Assembly (NCBI GenBank): GCA_947500575.1
Contig: CANMSI010000001.1
Location: 558,001 to 622,000, forward strand
Direction: 5' to 3'
Source: an uncultured Flavobacteriaceae bacterium
GTDB lineage: Bacteria > Bacteroidota > Bacteroidia > Flavobacteriales > Flavobacteriaceae
DNA length: 64,000 nt
The translations under genes were made by a program, and so were the position numbers. This document shows, piece by piece, positions 9,639-20,698 of the stretch. Each line of letters opens with the position of its first letter. Position 1 is the stretch's first letter. The notes beneath the pieces are model-generated. The model saw only the letters and a list, made by a program, of their open reading frames with translations. It was not told the origin of the DNA and ran no database searches.

Positions 9639-10652
9639 TTATCGGAAGCCAAAATTAATTCCAAAAGAGATATTATTAAACTCCCCAATACTATAGTCTG
9701 CATGCAGTCTAAAAAAGCCCAATTTTAACTTTGCCCCTACATTTCCTGTTACTCCAGAAGCTTTATGTGTAAGGCTAAAGGGATCTTCATAAGTTTGTTG
9801 AAAAGGACCTGATTGCACGATATAAGTTCCCAAAACATCTGTTTTAGAAGTTCCTGTTAAATATCCCAGGCCACCATAAAAATTAATAACTTTTAATCGT
9901 GTGGAAGCGACTATTTGAAACGTCCAAGTATTCGCATCTAATTCAATACGTTGATCGCTGCCAGCAATAATAGACGTATTTGTAAAGTCGTATGTACCAT
10001 CTAAGTGGGTAAAACCAATTACACCAGATATGGCTACAGGAAGTATCTTATCTGCTGGTAAATGTTTTGTAAAATCGTGTTGTACTCCTACCCCGTATAG
10101 ACCAATAGCCACGTCGTCTGTTTTGATTTTCGGTAAAAAACGGGCTTTAATTTCAGTTCCCTTGATAAGCCCTACGCTTGCTTGTATAAACGCAGATGGT
10201 ATAAAATTAATATTTTCTGAGGCCAAGCCTGTTGGTAGTTCAAACTCCTCTCTCACGGGAACTCCAGGAACTACTTCGCCTTCCACAAAAACGCGAACGC
10301 CTTCAATATCACCCAAACCTGTAGATACCAACTGTGATGTACTACCATCTACAAATTGAAGATTTTCGTAATCAGCAGTATTTAAAGTAAAACCAGTTTG
10401 ATCGTCTTTATTTTTAAATGAAGTAAGGTTTCCTATAATCGATATTTCAAATCCTCCTAAAGGTTTGGCATCAGCCGAATTGTACCATCCACTAGAAATG
10501 CTGTACATAGCTCCTGAGGATACCGGAGCCAAATAACTATCTGTAAAGCGTTCGGCGTCGTCTATTCCTGCCGCAAGTATATCATTGATATTAGATTGAG
10601 CGGTCATTAATACAGTACTAATAAACGCTCCAAAAAAAAGAAGTTTCCTCAT
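9639..10652 (-). CDS. DUF6588 family outer-membrane beta-barrel protein
   Basis: The 337-residue product has a signal peptide (MRKLLFFGAFISTVLMTAQS) and begins NINDILAAGIDDAERFTDSY, then many amphipathic beta strands, ending FGINFGFR with a terminal aromatic-Phe pattern typical of outer-membrane barrels. This resembles DUF6588 proteins, which are common in Bacteroidota and have no known function. It follows gyrB on the same strand but a terminator (10681-10707) separates them. Confidence 0.7.
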   Translation of the reverse strand: MRKLLFFGAFISTVLMTAQSNINDILAAGIDDAERFTDSYLAPVSSGAMYSISSGWYNSADAKPLGGFEISIIGNLTSFKNKDDQTGFTLNTADYENLQFVDGSTSQLVSTGLGDIEGVRVFVEGEVVPGVPVREEFELPTGLASENINFIPSAFIQASVGLIKGTEIKARFLPKIKTDDVAIGLYGVGVQHDFTKHLPADKILPVAISGVIGFTHLDGTYDFTNTSIIAGSDQRIELDANTWTFQIVASTRLKVINFYGGLGYLTGTSKTDVLGTYIVQSGPFQQTYEDPFSLTHKASGVTGNVGAKLKLGFFRLHADYSIGEFNNISFGINFGFR

Positions 10653-10680
10653 GAGATTGATTGTTTAATCTCAAAACTAA

Positions 10681-10707
10681 AAAACTCGCACCATGGGTGC
10701 GAGTTTT
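10681..10707 (-). terminator. Terminator of gyrB
   Basis: A 12-bp perfect stem AAAACTCGCACC / GGTGCGAGTTTT with a 3-nt loop lies directly after gyrB on its strand, followed by a T-rich stretch on that strand. Confidence 0.75.
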
Positions 10708-10727
10708 TGTTGTGAAACTGCTATTTT

Positions 10728-13084
<2,357 letters not shown>

Positions 13085-14755
13085 CTAGGATGCATAGGCA
13101 TCATCATGGACATTGGCTACGGCCCTCCCTGAAGGATCGTTCATGTTTTTAAATGCCGCATCCCATTCCAAAGCAATTTTAGTACTACATGCTACAGAAG
13201 GTTCTTGTGGCACACATAATGCCGCAGCATCTGAGGGGAAATGAGATTCAAAAATAGAACGGTAATAAAACTCCTCTTTGCTTGTGGGTGTTTGCAATGG
13301 AAATCTAAAAGCAGCGTTTGCCAATTGTTCATCTGTAACTGCCTCTGCCACCACTTCTTTTAACGTATCTATCCAACTGTACCCCACCCCATCTGAAAAC
13401 TGTTCCTTTTGACGCCAAGCAACACTTTCTGGTAAGTACGACTCAAAGGCTTTTCGTACCACCCACTTTTCCATGCGTTCACCATTAATCATTTTGTCTT
13501 TTGGATTGATCCGCATTGCGACATCCATGAATTCTTTATCTAAAAAGGGTACACGACCTTCAATACCCCAAGCAGCTAACGACTTGTTAGCACGCAGACA
13601 ATCATACATATGCAACTTGTCCAATTTGCGAACAGTCTCTTCATGGAAATCTTTGGCACTAGGTGCTTTGTGAAAGTATAAATACCCTCCGAACAGTTCA
13701 TCTGCTCCTTCACCCGATAGCACCATTTTAATTCCCATCGATTTAATAACACGTGCCATTAAGTACATAGGCGTTGACGCTCGAATAGTGGTGATATCGT
13801 AGGTTTCTAAGTTATAGATAACATCTTTAATCGCATCTAATCCTTCTTGAATGGTGAATTTAATCTCATGATGCACCGTACCTATATGTTTGGCTACTTT
13901 TTGCGCAGCAGCGAGATCTGGCGAACCTTCCAAACCTACAGAAAAGGAATGCAACTGAGGCCACCATGCCTCTGTGGTATCGTCAGATTCTATGCGCTTT
14001 TGAGCATATTTTTTTGCAATAGCAGAAGTTACCGAAGAATCTAAACCTCCGGAAAGTAGTACTCCATAAGGCACATCGGACATTAACTGTCTATGAACAG
14101 CGGCTTCCAAAGCATCTCTTACAGCTGCAATACTAGTTTCGTTTTCTTTTACTGCATCATACTCCATCCAATCACGCGTATACCAACGTACCAATTCTCC
14201 ATCCGTGCTTTTTAAGTAATGTCCAGGAGGGAACAATTCTATTTTTGTACAAGTTCCTTCCAAAGCTTTCAATTCCGAAGCCACGTAAAAAGTTCCATTC
14301 TGATCCCATCCCATGTATAGCGGAATGATTCCCATATGGTCTCTGGCGACAAAATATTCATCTTTTTCCACATCATAAATGGCAAAACCAAAAATACCAT
14401 TCATCTCATCTAAGAAAGCAGCACCTTTTTCTTTGTATAGGGCCAAAATTACTTCACAATCCGACTCCGTTTGAAACTCATACCCTCCTTCAAACTGTTT
14501 CCTCAGTTCTCTATGATTATATATTTCTCCATTAGCTGCTAAAACCAACTTTCCGTCTACACTTACCAAGGGTTGTTTTCCAGAAACGGGATCTACAATA
14601 GCCAACCTTTCATGTGCCAAAACAGCTTTATCGTTTGCATAGATTCCACTCCAATCGGGACCTCTATGGCGTATCTTTTTAGACATTTCCAATAATTGAG
14701 GTCGCAATACCTCTGTACTTTCCTTCACATCAAATGCGCATACAATTCCACACAT
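13085..14755 (-). CDS. asnB: Asparagine synthase B (glutamine-hydrolysing)
   Basis: Converts aspartate, glutamine and ATP to asparagine, glutamate, AMP and pyrophosphate. The 556-residue protein begins MCGIVCAFD, so Cys2 is the glutaminase nucleophile, followed by the class II amidotransferase domain (RHRGPDWSG, HERLAIVDP, NGEIYNH). The synthetase domain carries the PP-loop LLSGGLDSSVTSAI near residue 235 and SGEGADELFGGY. Length and order match E. coli AsnB. The gene is monocistronic with its own terminator. Confidence 0.97.
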   Translation of the reverse strand: MCGIVCAFDVKESTEVLRPQLLEMSKKIRHRGPDWSGIYANDKAVLAHERLAIVDPVSGKQPLVSVDGKLVLAANGEIYNHRELRKQFEGGYEFQTESDCEVILALYKEKGAAFLDEMNGIFGFAIYDVEKDEYFVARDHMGIIPLYMGWDQNGTFYVASELKALEGTCTKIELFPPGHYLKSTDGELVRWYTRDWMEYDAVKENETSIAAVRDALEAAVHRQLMSDVPYGVLLSGGLDSSVTSAIAKKYAQKRIESDDTTEAWWPQLHSFSVGLEGSPDLAAAQKVAKHIGTVHHEIKFTIQEGLDAIKDVIYNLETYDITTIRASTPMYLMARVIKSMGIKMVLSGEGADELFGGYLYFHKAPSAKDFHEETVRKLDKLHMYDCLRANKSLAAWGIEGRVPFLDKEFMDVAMRINPKDKMINGERMEKWVVRKAFESYLPESVAWRQKEQFSDGVGYSWIDTLKEVVAEAVTDEQLANAAFRFPLQTPTSKEEFYYRSIFESHFPSDAAALCVPQEPSVACSTKIALEWDAAFKNMNDPSGRAVANVHDDAYAS

Positions 14756-15030
14756 ACCTTAATTTTTATAACAATTATAAATCAAAGATGCATTTAAACT
14801 ATCATTTAAAAAATATAAATAGATTTTATGATTACATATTATAATATAATTTGTTTAATTGAATGTTAACTGAAATCAATTGATCCATTTGACAATAGAA
14901 AAACGTTCATTTTGTAAGCTTGTTAAAATTTAACGACATTTTAGTAGATCAGTTTTAGAATTCGGACTAGCTTTGCTTTTGCAATACTTGCTAATTTTAG
15001 ACTACTTTAAATTAAATAAAACACAGAAAA

Positions 15031-15570
15031 ATGAAAAAATTTGTTACCCTTGCTGCGGTTGTTATCGCACTCGTATTTACCAATGGAGCAAACGCTCAAG
15101 ATTTTAGCGGTATGGATAAAAGTCCTTTAGATATCGCTGCGTACCCATCTAGCTATAAAATAGCTGACAAAGCATTCAAAGTAACATATAGTCGACCACA
15201 ATTAAAAGGAAGATCTATTTCAGAATTAGCTCCAGCCGGAAAAGTATGGAGAACAGGTGCTAACGAAGCTGCCGAAGTTACTTTTTACAAAGACGTAACT
15301 TTTGGAGGAAAAGCTGTAAAAGCTGGAACTTATTCTTTATTTACTATTCCAGGTGAAGGAAACTGGACCGTTATTTTAAACAGTAAATTGAACCAATGGG
15401 GAGCTTATACGTACGATAAGTCTGCGGATGTTGCACGTGTAAGTGCAGGAGCAAGTACGGATGGAAAGGCTGTAGAAGCTTTTTCTATTGCGTACAAAGA
15501 TGTTGAAGGCGGCGTGCATATGGTAATGGCTTGGGGTACTACAAGAGTAGCTGTACCAATTACCATGTAA
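15031..15570 (+). CDS. DUF2911 domain secreted protein
   Basis: The 179-residue protein has a signal peptide (MKKFVTLAAVVIALVFTNGANAQ) and the DUF2911 pattern: DIAAYPSSYKIADKAFKVTYSRPQ split as YSRPQLKGRSIS, WRTGANEAAEVTFYKDV, GTYSLFTIPGEGNWTVILN and WGAYTYDKSADVARV. The family is common in Bacteroidota and its function is unknown; a small-molecule-binding beta fold has been suggested from the pattern only. It is monocistronic and closed by a strong hairpin. Confidence 0.88.
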   Translation: MKKFVTLAAVVIALVFTNGANAQDFSGMDKSPLDIAAYPSSYKIADKAFKVTYSRPQLKGRSISELAPAGKVWRTGANEAAEVTFYKDVTFGGKAVKAGTYSLFTIPGEGNWTVILNSKLNQWGAYTYDKSADVARVSAGASTDGKAVEAFSIAYKDVEGGVHMVMAWGTTRVAVPITM

Positions 15571-15588
15571 GTTTACAAAATATTCTAG

Positions 15589-15622
15589 AAAAAAAGCCGA
15601 TGTAAATACATCGGCTTTTTTT
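15589..15622. terminator. Bidirectional terminator after the DUF2911 gene
   Basis: A 16-bp perfect stem (AAAAAAAGCCGATGTA and complement) with a 2-nt loop and T run lies between convergent genes and just touches the stop codon of the acetyltransferase on the other strand. Confidence 0.85.
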
Positions 15623-16131
15623 TATTCTGTAATGGCATATCTATGCTCATCTAAAAGACGCTTATTTTTAACTATCGCGTGTTTGCAAATACCTTCTTTT
15701 ACAAAACCATTCTTTTCTAGCACCTTCATAGAAGCAATATTGTGTTCAAAAATACCTGCATGCAATCGTGTAAAATTCAGTTTTTTTAAACCATAGTGGG
15801 TGATTAGTTTTACAGCAATAGTGGCGATACCTTTTCCCCAAAAACTTTCACCCAACCAATATCCTATTTCCGCATTATGTGCATATACATCTGTTTGCGG
15901 AACCAAACTCACAACCCCACATAATGCGTCTTTATACGAAATTGCAAATGTTACTAAAGGGTTTTCTTCGGTAGCAGAAGTAATAAAAGTTGTGGCATCT
16001 TGTTCTGCATACGGATGGGGCATCGCATCTCGCAACTGGTCCCAAATTTTTTTATTGTTAGCTAAAATAGCCAAAGTGGTTGCGTCTTTCAATTGCAACC
16101 TACGGAGCTGTACATCGCCTTCTTTAAGCAT
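15622..16131 (-). CDS. GNAT family N-acetyltransferase
   Basis: A 169-residue RimJ/RimL-like acetyltransferase. It starts with VQLRRLQLKDATTLAILANN and has NAEIGYWLGESFWGKGIATI for acetyl-CoA binding and NIASMKVLEKNGFVKEGICK near the end. Its substrate is unknown; family members act on ribosomal proteins, antibiotics or metabolites. It lies 16 bp after the amidohydrolase gene on the same strand and is probably co-transcribed with it. Confidence 0.85.
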   Translation of the reverse strand: MLKEGDVQLRRLQLKDATTLAILANNKKIWDQLRDAMPHPYAEQDATTFITSATEENPLVTFAISYKDALCGVVSLVPQTDVYAHNAEIGYWLGESFWGKGIATIAVKLITHYGLKKLNFTRLHAGIFEHNIASMKVLEKNGFVKEGICKHAIVKNKRLLDEHRYAITE

Positions 16132-16147
16132 TCTTGGAGGGTCTTAT

Positions 16148-17773
16148 TTAGTTTACTTTTTTGCCACCTACATAGGTTTGTTCTGCCTGAAGATTTGGGA
16201 TTTTGTCTTCTTCCACTTCCATAATATCATGACTAAGGATTACGAAATCTGCATATTTACCTGCTTCAATACTTCCCTTTTCATGCTCTTCAAAATTAGA
16301 ATGCGCCGCCCAGATGGTCATCCCTCTCAGCGTTTCTTCTCTTGTTAGTGCATCCTGTATTTGAAAACCACCTTCTGGATATTGCTTTAAATCCTTACGT
16401 GCCACAGCTGCATAAAACGTATAAAAAGGACTTACCTGCTCTACTGGAAAATCGGTTCCAAGAACTACGGTACCAGCCTTGTTCAAAAGTGTTTTAAATG
16501 CGTAGGCTCCTTTTACACGTTCTGCTCCTAAACGATCTTCTGCCCAGTACATATCGCTAGTGGCATGGGTGGGTTGTATAGATGGAATAATTCCTTCCTT
16601 AAAATAATCAAAATCAGCTGGCGAAATTACCTGTGCATGCTCTACTTTCCATCTGCGATCTTTTTTTCCTTTCAACGCATTTTTATAAGCGCGGAGCACC
16701 ACAATATTTGCAGAATCACCAATGGCATGTGTATTCATTTGATAATCCGAAGCTGCAATGCGCTCGGCTAACTTCTCAATACTTGCTACCGGCGTAATCA
16801 TAGCTCCATAATGCTCATCCTTATCAGAATAGGGCGTTCTTAGAGCTGCACCTCTAGAACCCAGAGCGCCATCGCCATATACTTTTACAGAACGAACATT
16901 TAAGTGCGGTGTCTTTACAATGCCCCTTTCTAAATAGTGATCTAAGTTGGCTTTATTATTGCTTATCATGGCATAGACCCGCATAGAAAGTGCTCCTGCC
17001 TGTTGCAAGCTATCTATTAATTCTATTGTATTTTGGTTCAGTCCGGCATCATTTACTGTGGTGAGTCCATAACTAAAGCATAACTTTTCTGCTTCTTTCA
17101 AGGCTTGTATTTGAGTTTGTCTATTTGGCAACGGCATTACGGCATCTACCAAGCCCATAGGGTTGTCTACAAGGACACCACTAGGTACGCCATTTTCCAT
17201 TACAATTTCACCACCATCTATCTTTGTAGCCGCTGTAATACCCGCCAAGTCCAATGCTTTTTGATTTACAATATAGGCGTGCCCGTCTACCCGCTCTAAA
17301 GCAACAGGAATATCTGGAAACAATACATCCAACTCCTTTTTAGTAGGGAATTCTTTCACCTCCCAGTCATTTTGATCCCAGCCACGACCGAGAATAAAAT
17401 TAGATGGGTTTTGTTTTTGGAACGACTGTACTCTCGCTAGCACTTCCTCATAGCTTTGCGTACCTACCAAATCTACAATTTGCTGTGTAAGACCTAAACC
17501 ATAAAAATGGCAGTGCGCATCTATAAGACCTGGAATCATGGTTTTCCCTCGCACATCTATAGTTTCTCCAGTGGAATAAGCCGCTTGCACTTCTTGTGCT
17601 GTCCCTACCATGGCAAATTTTCCATCTTTAATAGCTACCGCATCTGCTTTGGAAAATGTTTCATCTACCGTATAGATATTGGCATTTAAAATAATTAAGT
17701 CGGCCTGTTCTTTTGGATCTTGACAAGCAGTTAAAAAGACTAAAAAGCCTAGTAGTACATATGTATTTTTCAT
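16148..17773 (-). CDS. Amidohydrolase family lipoprotein (YtcJ-like)
   Basis: Metal-dependent hydrolase of the amidohydrolase superfamily, type COG1574/YtcJ. The start at 17773 gives a lipoprotein signal (MKNTYVLLGFLVFLTAC); a start 7 codons upstream also exists. The metal site IDAHCHFYGLG is near residue 75, and later motifs WKVEHAQVISP, QPTHATSDMYWAEDR and LGTDFPVEQVSP follow family order. The substrate is unknown; members cleave amides or cyclic amides. The lipobox suggests it acts at the cell envelope rather than in the cytoplasm. It is followed by the GNAT gene. Confidence 0.87.
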   Translation of the reverse strand: MKNTYVLLGFLVFLTACQDPKEQADLIILNANIYTVDETFSKADAVAIKDGKFAMVGTAQEVQAAYSTGETIDVRGKTMIPGLIDAHCHFYGLGLTQQIVDLVGTQSYEEVLARVQSFQKQNPSNFILGRGWDQNDWEVKEFPTKKELDVLFPDIPVALERVDGHAYIVNQKALDLAGITAATKIDGGEIVMENGVPSGVLVDNPMGLVDAVMPLPNRQTQIQALKEAEKLCFSYGLTTVNDAGLNQNTIELIDSLQQAGALSMRVYAMISNNKANLDHYLERGIVKTPHLNVRSVKVYGDGALGSRGAALRTPYSDKDEHYGAMITPVASIEKLAERIAASDYQMNTHAIGDSANIVVLRAYKNALKGKKDRRWKVEHAQVISPADFDYFKEGIIPSIQPTHATSDMYWAEDRLGAERVKGAYAFKTLLNKAGTVVLGTDFPVEQVSPFYTFYAAVARKDLKQYPEGGFQIQDALTREETLRGMTIWAAHSNFEEHEKGSIEAGKYADFVILSHDIMEVEEDKIPNLQAEQTYVGGKKVN

Positions 17774-17894
17774 GAGTGAGCTGGTTTCACTCAAAAATAG
17801 GAAAATAAAATACGAAGCGGAAATGTGTTTTAAAGATTGCTCAATGCATGCCTCGAGTAATTTGGTAACATCTTCATCAAACCGGCCAGTACCG

Positions 17895-19358
17895 CTATTC
17901 TTCCCATGGGTTTCTGGGTAAGGAAGGCAAAGCTGGTATCATGCTCTTGGTCAAAGAATCAGTTGATGTATGCAGTTTATAAGGCATCTTATTCCTTATT
18001 AAATCTTGCTGTTTCCTTGTTAATAAAGAATAGTCAATTCCGTAAGCTTGCTGCGATTTTTTATTTCGCAACTCAACTATGGCATTCTCAAAGGCTATAA
18101 CAGTTTTAAAAAAATGACCAAAACTGAGTTCGTCTGTTGGGTACAATCGTATGGTTTTTTGAGGCCTTTGAAGCAATTCATTTGAAAAATATGCTTTTAG
18201 TGCTTTCTGTTGAATTGTTTTATTATTTATTCTAAAACCTCGAGCATTGTAACTCACTTTGGCACCCATTTCAATATCTAAGGCTGTTTTCGAAATATTA
18301 TTCCACTGCATAAATTGAAAATTAGGTTGTCTAATTGCTGAATTTAGATTGGAGACATAATAACCATTATCAAACTCTGAATCAACCGGTAATGCGGCGT
18401 ACCAAACAAAAGAGACATCTATAGCAGATAATATTGTCAGCAATGATGACAGCTCTTTTATGGAGATTTCTTTATCTATTTGAAGCACGTATTTTGTGCG
18501 TCCTCGTTCATAAAAAACTTGAGTAGCCCGATCTTTAATTAATGCACTTGCTAATTCGGAAAACAATATTTCTTTTCCGTTTAAAAATACTATCGGAATG
18601 GTATCGTATGCGACTTGTCTGGGACGCACTAAAGAAATCTTTTCTATATGAGGCCCGCTCTCTAAGGATGTATAAGCAGCCGTTTTTGGTAATTCTAAAT
18701 GGTATTTTATTTCCAACTGTTCATTTTTAATTTCTTGATACAGTATTTCCTCATCAACTAAATTAATATGAGACATACCATATGCCAAGGAACTAATCCC
18801 TAGTAAAGAAATAAGCATCCATCTATAAGCCTTTGTTCGATAAGTAAAAAGCAGGTTACTCCAGGATTGCAGAAAAAGCACAATCAATATAAATACAAAC
18901 AAAAAATTATAGGTTGGATAAAAACTAAAATAATAATACGCACTAAAAGAACTCAATCCAAACAAACATCCATAAAGGAAAGCAAACTTAGAGAACCAAC
19001 TAAGAAAATACCAGTTCATAAATCGTTGATCATGAACAATGCGTGAAGCTTTCAAAGGATATCGTTTAAAGATGCTTGTAGGCCTGTTAAACCAGTAAAT
19101 CAGACACATCGATTGTCCAAAAATTGCTGCTAAAAAAGCATAAAAAAGATTGTAAAATCGTCGCTCATTTGCGTTGAGTTCCCAAAACCTATAATTATCT
19201 GTTATAGAAAAAATAATGAAGCTCTCCCGAATTCCAATCATGAATACATACAACCATAAAGCTATTAAAACACCTCCAAAAACTCCAAAAACGAAACGCT
19301 TTTTTGTTATTTGTCCTGTCTCAATTGATCTACTAAAATGTTTTTTTGGAAAGCCCAT
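17895..19358 (-). CDS. Membrane protein with ExbD-like exported region
   Basis: No family is recognised with certainty. The 487-residue protein has five or six hydrophobic segments in its first 200 residues (FGVFGGVLIALWLYVFMIG, FYNLFYAFLAAIFGQ, FAFLYGCLFGLSSFSAYYY, FLFVFILIVLFLQS, WMLISLLGISSLAYG), then a soluble region. Part of this region (IPIVFLNGKEILFSELASAL, then KYVLQIDKEISIKELSSLL and AIDVSFVWYAALP) has the spacing of the periplasmic domain of ExbD/TolR. That resemblance is an inference. The gene is last in the leftward caspase block, 81 bp after the glycine-rich protein gene. Confidence 0.65.
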   Translation of the reverse strand: MGFPKKHFSRSIETGQITKKRFVFGVFGGVLIALWLYVFMIGIRESFIIFSITDNYRFWELNANERRFYNLFYAFLAAIFGQSMCLIYWFNRPTSIFKRYPLKASRIVHDQRFMNWYFLSWFSKFAFLYGCLFGLSSFSAYYYFSFYPTYNFLFVFILIVLFLQSWSNLLFTYRTKAYRWMLISLLGISSLAYGMSHINLVDEEILYQEIKNEQLEIKYHLELPKTAAYTSLESGPHIEKISLVRPRQVAYDTIPIVFLNGKEILFSELASALIKDRATQVFYERGRTKYVLQIDKEISIKELSSLLTILSAIDVSFVWYAALPVDSEFDNGYYVSNLNSAIRQPNFQFMQWNNISKTALDIEMGAKVSYNARGFRINNKTIQQKALKAYFSNELLQRPQKTIRLYPTDELSFGHFFKTVIAFENAIVELRNKKSQQAYGIDYSLLTRKQQDLIRNKMPYKLHTSTDSLTKSMIPALPSLPRNPWEE

Positions 19359-19439
19359 GCAGAGATAGCTTTATACTATAAGTAGTCTTTTGCTTAAGCT
19401 TGTTACAGCGGCACTCTCTGCTCACATATATGTTACATC

Positions 19440-20249
19440 CTAACTTCTTAATTTAATAGATCTATAACTCCCATCTGTACCAGAACTGCCGGGGGACCCA
19501 CTACTACCATTTCTTCCTGGTTGTCCTTTACTGTATCGTTTCCATGTGCAATTTTTTCCAGCACCGCCAACAGCTCCGTAACCGCCACTGCCTGGCTTAC
19601 CCGCTCTTCCAGCATCATTAAAAACATCTATCGCTCCAATACTGCCGCCATTAAGAAAGCGGTATTTAATCACTACATCACCTCCATTGCCACCATCACC
19701 TCCATTACCGCCAGCTCCTCCAGAGCCTCCATTACCCCCAGTACACATGGAGCTGCAATCTCCTTTTGTTCCAGACATGCCATCTCCACCATTGCCACCA
19801 TCTCCCCCATCGCCACCGGAAGCATCTACTTCCAAATACCCTAGACTTGTAAAGGTGAATGCCAGATTAATATTGGGGCCATTTGCCCCATCACTGCCCG
19901 ATTTTCCAGATTCTCCAGAGTATCCATTGGCACAATCCCCTGCCCTATCTCTTCCAAAAGTATGGCGCCCCATTTTTCCATCTTTGCCGTCTGAGCTATC
20001 ATAATCAATGGAAATTTCTACATCTTCCCCCACAGAGGCTCTGTTGGCTGTTAAATCGAACGTAATTACATTTTTACCCAATACAATCGAAGAATCATCT
20101 TCGAGAATTATCTGATCGTAAATCTTATAATAATACCTCTCGTTTATAAACAGTTCTTCTCCGTCTCTAACATGTAAAATGTTGTAATTTGTTTTGTTTG
20201 AAGCACCTAATAATAAGAGTGCCAGCATTGCAACTAGGAGTGTTTTCAT
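19440..20249 (-). CDS. Secreted glycine-rich, collagen-like protein
   Basis: The 269-residue product has a signal peptide (MKTLLVAMLALLLLGAS), a short N-terminal beta region to about residue 85, then glycine-rich blocks of the G-G-x / G-x-x type (GNGGDGMSG, GGNGGSGGAGGNGGDGGNGG, QPGRNGSSGSPGSSGTDG) split by a non-repetitive segment (INLAFTFTSLGYLEVDASG). Cysteines occur around the repeats (GDCANG, GDCSSMCTGG, KNCTWK). This resembles glycine-rich surface proteins, but no function is established. It lies 26 bp after the small lipoprotein gene downstream of the caspase gene, so co-transcription is likely. Confidence 0.75.
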   Translation of the reverse strand: MKTLLVAMLALLLLGASNKTNYNILHVRDGEELFINERYYYKIYDQIILEDDSSIVLGKNVITFDLTANRASVGEDVEISIDYDSSDGKDGKMGRHTFGRDRAGDCANGYSGESGKSGSDGANGPNINLAFTFTSLGYLEVDASGGDGGDGGNGGDGMSGTKGDCSSMCTGGNGGSGGAGGNGGDGGNGGDVVIKYRFLNGGSIGAIDVFNDAGRAGKPGSGGYGAVGGAGKNCTWKRYSKGQPGRNGSSGSPGSSGTDGSYRSIKLRS

Positions 20250-20275
20250 AATCTGATTTTGTTTGGTTTTACTAA

Positions 20276-20692
20276 CTATTCTAAATTTAGTATTTGCATA
20301 TAATTGGCAATCTTCGAGTTATTGACGATATCATAAAACACATCTTCATCATCATATTTGAAAACTACTCTAGGGCAAGAGGTAGCATCGAATAAAGCAA
20401 CTACCCTATTGTTTACCAAAATAGCATATCTAGGAATGAATTTGCACCTTCTACTAAGGGCTTCGTAATTGCTTTCATTTAAAAAGGTATTCACAAATTC
20501 ATTCTTTGTTGTTTTTTCTATTTGCACAGAGCTAGACATTTCCAATTTAGTTAGATTGATATCTTCATATTCCGCTTCACTATTTAAGGTTGCAATGGTA
20601 ATTTTATCTGCCTTTTCGATATCTGAGAAGCTATTGATACGATCACAGCTATTCACAATAAGTATAGTTGTTAATAAAATGATAGTCTTCAT
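20276..20692 (-). CDS. Small lipoprotein downstream of the caspase gene, unknown
   Basis: The 138-residue product has a lipoprotein signal (MKTIILLTTILIVNSC, lipobox cysteine at 16). The rest is acidic with a pair of cysteines (SRRCKFIPRYAILVNN and DATSCPRVVFKYDDED) that could form a disulfide. No known domain is recognised. It starts 6 bp after the caspase gene ends and ends 26 bp before the glycine-rich protein gene, so the three probably form one operon; a partner or inhibitor role is only a guess. Confidence 0.7.
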   Translation of the reverse strand: MKTIILLTTILIVNSCDRINSFSDIEKADKITIATLNSEAEYEDINLTKLEMSSSVQIEKTTKNEFVNTFLNESNYEALSRRCKFIPRYAILVNNRVVALFDATSCPRVVFKYDDEDVFYDIVNNSKIANYMQILNLE

Positions 20693-20698
20693 AAAATT

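Noticed and set aside
19521-20004. Plus-strand proline-rich frames opposite the glycine-rich gene
   Set aside because: Glycine codons GGN read backwards give proline codons; these are mirror artefacts of the real minus-strand gene.
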